In this document: positions 40,554 to 44,083 of the stretch, in pieces
Layout: each line of letters begins with the position of its first letter
How positions within the stretch are numbered: the first letter of the stretch is position 1
Assembly (NCBI GenBank): GCA_003427395.1
Contig: BFEA01000077.1
Span: 1,419,437 to 1,463,519, forward strand
Direction: 5' to 3'
Source of the DNA: Chara braunii
Taxonomy: Eukaryota > Streptophyta > Charophyceae > Charales > Characeae
DNA length: 44,083 bases
The notes under the pieces: generated by a model
Told to the model about the DNA's origin: nothing
Seen by the model: only the letters and a program-made list of their open reading frames with translations
Database searches by the model: none
Translations under genes and position numbers: made by a program

Positions 40554-41456
40554 GTGGCCGCTTTTCAGCGGATTAAGGAGTTTGAAGCTAATGGATGGAT
40601 CGAACCTTCTATAGGTCCATGGTCCTTTCCCGTAGTAATCGTACCTAAAAAGGCCGGAGGGATTCGTATTTGTATTGATTATCGAAAATTGAATGATATC
40701 ACGATTAAAGATGTGTACCCTTTCCCCCGGATTAATGAATTGTTGGATGTGATTGGGAGTGCTCGATTTTTCAGCAAGTTTGATGTTCGCCATGGATTCC
40801 ATCATCTTCTTGTCCGAGAATAACATCGTCCGAAAATCGCGTTTGTGCTTTTCGAAGGTACGTGGCAATGGATTCGATGTTCGATGGGTATCTGCAACGC
40901 CCGTGCGACTTTTCAGCGGGCCATGAACATGGCTTTTCAGAATTTCGTACGGAAGACTCGTTTGGCGCAGAGCATCATCAACTACTGTGTGATTGTGTAC
41001 AAGGATGACATCCTGGTGTATTCGAGTTCCTACGAGGGACACGTGCAGCACATCGAATGGGCACTACATGCGTTACGAGATGCAGGTTTCAAGATGGCGC
41101 TTGAGAAGTGTCAGTTTTTTCTCACCACCATTTCCTTCCTAGGGCACGTGGTGACAGACAAGGGACTCCAACCGGAGCCGCAAAAGGTGGCAGCTGTCAG
41201 GGACGCGCCGGTGCCTACGACTATCATGCAAGTTCGCGCCTTTCTGGGCCTAGCCTCGTACTATCGAAGATTTATCAAGGGCTTCGCGGTGATTGCGGGA
41301 CCCCTCACAAATCTGCTGTGCAAGGATCAGCCGTTGATCTGGACGCCGGAATGCAATCAAGCGTTTTCCACACTCAAGGCCGCTCTCATTTCGGCTCCGG
41401 TCCTTATAAGACCGGATCCCGAAAAACCTTTTGTTCTCATCACTGACTGTGACTGA
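40554..41456 (+). pseudogene. Gypsy-2 Pol: reverse transcriptase
   Basis: All RT blocks are visible in one frame: EFEANGWIEPSIGPWSFPVV, GGIRICIDYRKLNDITIKD, FSKFDVRHGFHHLLV, FEGTWQWIRCSMGICNARAT, and the catalytic YKDD (40998-41009) in VIVYKDDILVYS. Then FLGHVVTDKGLQPEPQKV and FLGLASYYRRFIKGFA, the thumb and connection. A TAA at 40821 breaks the palm and a TGA at 41454 follows ITDCD, where a Trp codon is likely. NARATFQ has Arg for the usual Pro. Confidence 0.93.
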
Positions 41457-41906
41457 CAGTCAGAGGCGATTTCGGCGATCCTTGCCCAGGTGGGACCAAG
41501 CGGACTCGAGGGTGTGGTGGAGTATGCGTCCAAATCAGTGCCCGCCTGCAAGCAAAACTACGTAGCTCCAACGGGTGAATGCTATGCGGCTCTCTGGGGA
41601 ATCAGTCACTTTCGTGTTTACCTGTACGGGCGAAAATTCACCTCGGTGACTGATCATGAGCCCCTGTTGGCTCTGAAGAAGTCGAAGGACTACTCGGGCA
41701 TGATCGGGCGATGGGCAACGGTGCTGCAGAGCATGGACTTTGACATTTGTCATCGGAAGCACGAGAGACACGGGAATGCAGACGGACTAACAAGGCTACA
41801 CCGGCCTGAGAAAGTTTCAAAGAATGAGGAGGTGATTCTGTCGAACGAACCTGAACAGGAGAGCGGACCTCGGTACGGCCAAGTGGAGATCTTATCGAAG
41901 CAGTAA
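41457..41906 (+). pseudogene. Gypsy-2 Pol: RNase H
   Basis: Continues the RT frame: QSEAISAILAQVG, VEYASKSVPACKQNYVAPTG, ECYAALWGISHFRVYLYGRK, SVTDHEPLLALKKSK and RHGNADGLTRLH. These are the RNase H motifs of gypsy elements, including the Glu of the first helix and the final Asp of NADGLTR. It removes RNA from the RNA:DNA hybrid. Ends at TAA 41904, after which the frame stays open. Confidence 0.92.
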
Positions 41907-42253
41907 GTGACACGAGGACTAATTGTTCTGTTCTACCCTCCCTGCATCCCCTCCTCCTCTGTCATCATGACTACCCCACTCGCCTCCGCAACCCCTTCAT
42001 CTCCTACTAATTCTGCCCCTCTCACGTCCTCCGCTTTCTTTGCCACCCTCCCCGATAAATTATGTTATTTTTGCACGTGTATTGCACAAGTTTATGAGGT
42101 CGACTGTCATCCCTTCGCGACCAGATTTGTCGATTGGGTAGAATGTGCCACGTGTGTCAACCGTGCGACGGGGCCTGCGTTCGATATCGGACAAGTAGCA
42201 AGGAATGGAGGTGCCCCCTGTGTAGAACGAACAAGCTCCCCACGGAGGTTTGA
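41907..42253 (+). pseudogene. Gypsy-2 Pol: Cys-rich, PHD-finger-like segment between RNase H and integrase
   Basis: After a Ser/Thr/Pro-rich spacer, the RNase H frame gives LCYFCTC (Cys at 42063, 42072, 42078). In the integrase frame the next residues are MCHVCQPCDGACVRY (first Cys 42146), then EWRCPLC (42203-42223). CxxC ... CxxC ... xGAC ... WxCPxC is the layout of a PHD finger, with Asp in place of the expected His and a frameshift between the first and second Cys pairs. A TGA follows at 42251. PHD fingers bind the histone H3 tail. Assignment is by eye and the first half is uncertain. It could also be another zinc-binding fold. Confidence 0.5.
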
Positions 42254-42950
42254 TTCGAGGCCGTCCGTACGGACGGTCCTGAATACGACGAAAAATACCG
42301 ACGAGCGGAGGTTTGGACGGATAAAATTTTATTAGCGAAATTAGCGGGATTATCGTTGGGCCACCTCACCAAACACGACAGACGTAGGGCAACCGAGAGA
42401 TCTCGGGACTATCGATGGATCAACGGTCATTTGGAAAAGAGTAAAACTGATGGGTCGGGTTCGTGGTTGACGGTTCCCCATCTATTCCAGAGATACGATT
42501 GGATCCGATCTGCTCACGAAGAACAGGCCGCTCATTTCGCGATACGTGTCATGGAGGCAACTGTAGACCAGAACCGATGGTTCTGGTCCAATATACGAGA
42601 TGACGTCAAGTACATTGTCGCTAACTGTCGGGTCTGTGCCGCTGATCGCGCCCCTATACGGGGACCAAACACGATCGTACCCACGGAAGTAGAGCGTCCT
42701 TTCCGGCGAGTCTATGGACACGACAGATATTGACGTGCCACCTGACCCAAACCGCTCTGAATATTCTATCCTATTAGTTTTAATTGACCATTTTTCCAAA
42801 TACATCGAAGTCTATCCCTGTAAGACCCGAAAGGCCGCAGAAATAGCCATGTACATCGAACGATTCCTCTATACCCATCTAGATACGAAAGAAATTCTAA
42901 CTGACAATGGGTCGGAATTCAAAGGTGAGGTAGAGGAACTGCTTGCGTGA
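42254..42950 (+). pseudogene. Gypsy-2 Pol: integrase, truncated
   Basis: Same frame as the WRCPLC segment up to 42733. The zinc-binding domain has H...H and CRVC (RSAHEEQAAHFAI ... NCRVCAADRAP). A frameshift near 42712 moves to the catalytic core: ILLVLIDHFSKYIEVYPCKT and ILTDNGSEFKGEVEEL, holding the second catalytic Asp. The sequence is cut at about 42950, before the Glu, where unrelated coding sequence begins. Confidence 0.88.
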
Positions 42951-43941
42951 AAACGCGGAGGGCGATCTTCTTGGCTTTCTCTTTGGATCGGTACAGCCGG
43001 GGCGCCGACATCTGATTGCGCAGGAGCTCATCGCGCCGATCGTGCAATTGGCGGACGATCTCTCGCCCGACATCTATTTTCAGAGTGACGATAGTCCTGC
43101 TCCGTACATTTTCGAGCGATCATTGGATCCGTACCTTCAGTGGACTGTGTGCTTGGAGGAACCTAGGGACGAGGATACACTACCATCGCAGCAGGAGTAT
43201 CTGAAGCCGTACGAGATCATCCCTTATGCCTTCTATCCGAGGGCAGAGGAAGTGGTGATCGACGACGACGAAGAAGAAGAAGACGACGACGACGAGGAAA
43301 CATCGGAGGAGGGAAGCTATAGTGAACATAGCGAGGGCGAGCTGAGTGAGGAGGGAGAGGAAGAAGAAGGAACCGGGTCCAAGTGGGAAGCCTTGCCGGA
43401 GGAAGCGGCGTGCACGGGAACGGAGGCGGAAGATCCGGAAGCGGCACGAAAGCACGAAGAAATTGCCACCGGGAAGCGCCAGCTAGAGTTTGCCAGCGAA
43501 GCTAGCCTGCGCATCGGTAGCGATCCGACCAGGGATCCAGAACCGCCAAAGCCCGAAGATGGCGACCCTGCAGCCGTCACCTCAAGTACCGCACGACGGA
43601 GACAGAGTCGATCCCCCTCCTCTTCCAGCCCCACCCGTCTCCCAGTTCGCCCACGACTTCTATTCTACCCGTCTACTCGCCACCGTCCACCCCCACGCCT
43701 CCCTTCAATCCGCTGCCCCCACGTTCTGCTGGCATCTCCTGCTGTTCAGCGCTGCATGGGAGCAATGCAACGTGGTAGAGGTTTACTGCGTCGCCACGGG
43801 GATAATACCCGCTTGCCGCCACTTCGAGATCTTTCGAGCGGCGCTCTTCCGCACCCTCTCCTCCTTCTATCGCGACTACCTCGCTTCCCTTCCCCGCAGC
43901 GGCGATCATTTCCCCCACTTCCACCGGATCATCCGATATGA
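42943..43941 (+). CDS. Acidic hypothetical protein
   Basis: A 332-codon frame that starts within the integrase stub; its true start may be upstream. The first ~100 residues look globular (RRHLIAQELIAPIVQLADDL, IPYAFYPRAEEV). A strongly acidic stretch of Asp/Glu follows (about residues 105-150), then a charged region with DPEPPKPEDGDPAA and a Ser/Arg-rich stretch. From about 43620 this frame becomes Pro/Arg-rich, while the frame at 43490-44059 becomes protein-like, so the real product probably shifts frame there. Similar acidic proteins accompany repeats in my memory of charophyte genomes, unverified. Function unknown. Confidence 0.45.
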   Translation: MRENAEGDLLGFLFGSVQPGRRHLIAQELIAPIVQLADDLSPDIYFQSDDSPAPYIFERSLDPYLQWTVCLEEPRDEDTLPSQQEYLKPYEIIPYAFYPRAEEVVIDDDEEEEDDDDEETSEEGSYSEHSEGELSEEGEEEEGTGSKWEALPEEAACTGTEAEDPEAARKHEEIATGKRQLEFASEASLRIGSDPTRDPEPPKPEDGDPAAVTSSTARRRQSRSPSSSSPTRLPVRPRLLFYPSTRHRPPPRLPSIRCPHVLLASPAVQRCMGAMQRGRGLLRRHGDNTRLPPLRDLSSGALPHPLLLLSRLPRFPSPQRRSFPPLPPDHPI

Positions 43942-44059
43942 GGAGCTCCCGGTGACGATGGAAGGGATGAATCGCTTCCTACCCCCGCTTCCTCCCCGTT
44001 ATCCCCACGAGATCCCCTCCATGTACCGTCTCTATTGGCCTATTCCAACTAGGCGGTAG
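43615..44059 (+). CDS. Hypothetical protein, second frame
   Basis: The frame reading SQFAHDFYSTRLLATVHPH, then FCWHLLLFSAAWEQCNVVEV and HFEIFRAALFRTLSSFYRDY, ends in PSMYRLYWPIPTRR at a TAG (44057). Its composition is that of a folded helical protein, unlike the overlapping Pro/Arg-rich frame. It may be the continuation of the acidic protein after a frameshift near 43615. I do not recognise a family. Confidence 0.4.
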
Positions 44060-44083
44060 ACCCCATTCACATACCCCCCCCCC

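Larger units (their letters stand above)
38540..42950 (+). mobile_element. Gypsy-2: degenerate Ty3/gypsy gag-pol
   Basis: Order on the plus strand: gag zinc knuckle (38608), protease (39300), RT (40554-41456), RNase H (41457-41906), a Cys-rich PHD-like segment (42063-42223), and integrase zinc finger and core, cut off before the catalytic Glu (42950). One frame is kept from 39258 to about 42100 despite stops at 39570, 39753, 40533, 40821, 41454 and 41904. The capsid part of gag and both LTRs were not found. It is distinct from Gypsy-1 in sequence and lacks a chromodomain in what remains. Confidence 0.9.

Noticed and set aside
2517-41906. Stop-codon reassignment in the host
   Set aside because: All three stop codons interrupt transposon frames, several are explained by single transitions from Trp, Gln or Arg, and the zf-RVT and RT frames end in ordinary stops.

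Overview
This window looks like repeat-dominated nuclear DNA of a plant-lineage (streptophyte) eukaryote, and I find no recognisable cellular protein gene in it. The evidence for a plant lineage is two Ty3/gypsy elements (one a chromovirus with a chromodomain), LINEs with a C-terminal zf-RVT-type zinc finger, an LTR-element primer-binding site that matches initiator-Met tRNA, and retrocopies of spliceosomal U6 and U2 snRNA. The general style of the elements (degenerate LINEs, an acidic 'PEPPKPEDGD' protein at the right edge) reminds me of charophyte algae such as Chara, but that is recollection and could not be checked here.

Layout. 138-1041: a terminal-inverted-repeat (TIR) element with another TIR element nested in it. 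1465-7490: a plus-strand LINE (LINE-1), scrambled at its 5' side, carrying endonuclease, reverse transcriptase and zf-RVT pieces, two insertions with target-site duplications (4007-4163, 4542-4910) and a 1-kb repeated 3' UTR. 7491-8912: nothing coding. 8913-12320: a zone of microsatellites, small inverted repeats, a second copy of the first TIR element, three U6 and one U2 retro-pseudogenes, and an exact Nextera transposon junction left in the assembly at 10324. 12500-13960: non-coding with hairpins. 13967-18496: a long plus-strand coding region of uncertain identity (it starts like a LINE ORF1 with a zinc knuckle), split by a CCCCGTTGAA-rich block, a ~170-bp tandem array and a 293-bp Tc1/mariner-like TIR element. 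18497-20650: non-coding.

20651-24400 is a minus-strand chromovirus (RT, RNase H, integrase, chromodomain, with a 175-bp N gap) fused at its 5' side to the broken RT of LINE-3 (24400-26086, minus). 26872-30769 is a 5'-truncated minus-strand LINE (LINE-2) with a poly(A) tail. 31718-32028 is the second copy of the 300-bp TIR element. 33170-33487 and 34035-34700 are LINE fragments. 34887-35880 is a minus-strand gypsy gag with its primer-binding site at 35969. 38580-42950 is a plus-strand gypsy gag-pol (zinc knuckle, protease, RT, RNase H, a PHD-finger-like Cys segment, truncated integrase). 42943-44059 carries an acidic ORF and an overlapping second frame.

How it fits together: the LINEs are the probable source of the machinery that retroposed the U6/U2 RNAs and the short poly(A) insertions. 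Their 3' ends share two RNA stem-loops with compensatory changes, which suggests a 3' recognition structure. Nearly every element is dead. Decay is dominated by in-frame stops rather than frameshifts, and in LINE-2 several stops sit at Trp codons as G-to-A changes. The points I would look at first are the PHD-like module in the gypsy Pol, the snRNA retrocopy cluster, the covarying LINE tail, the unidentified split coding region, and the Nextera junction, which may make the order around 10.3 kb false.
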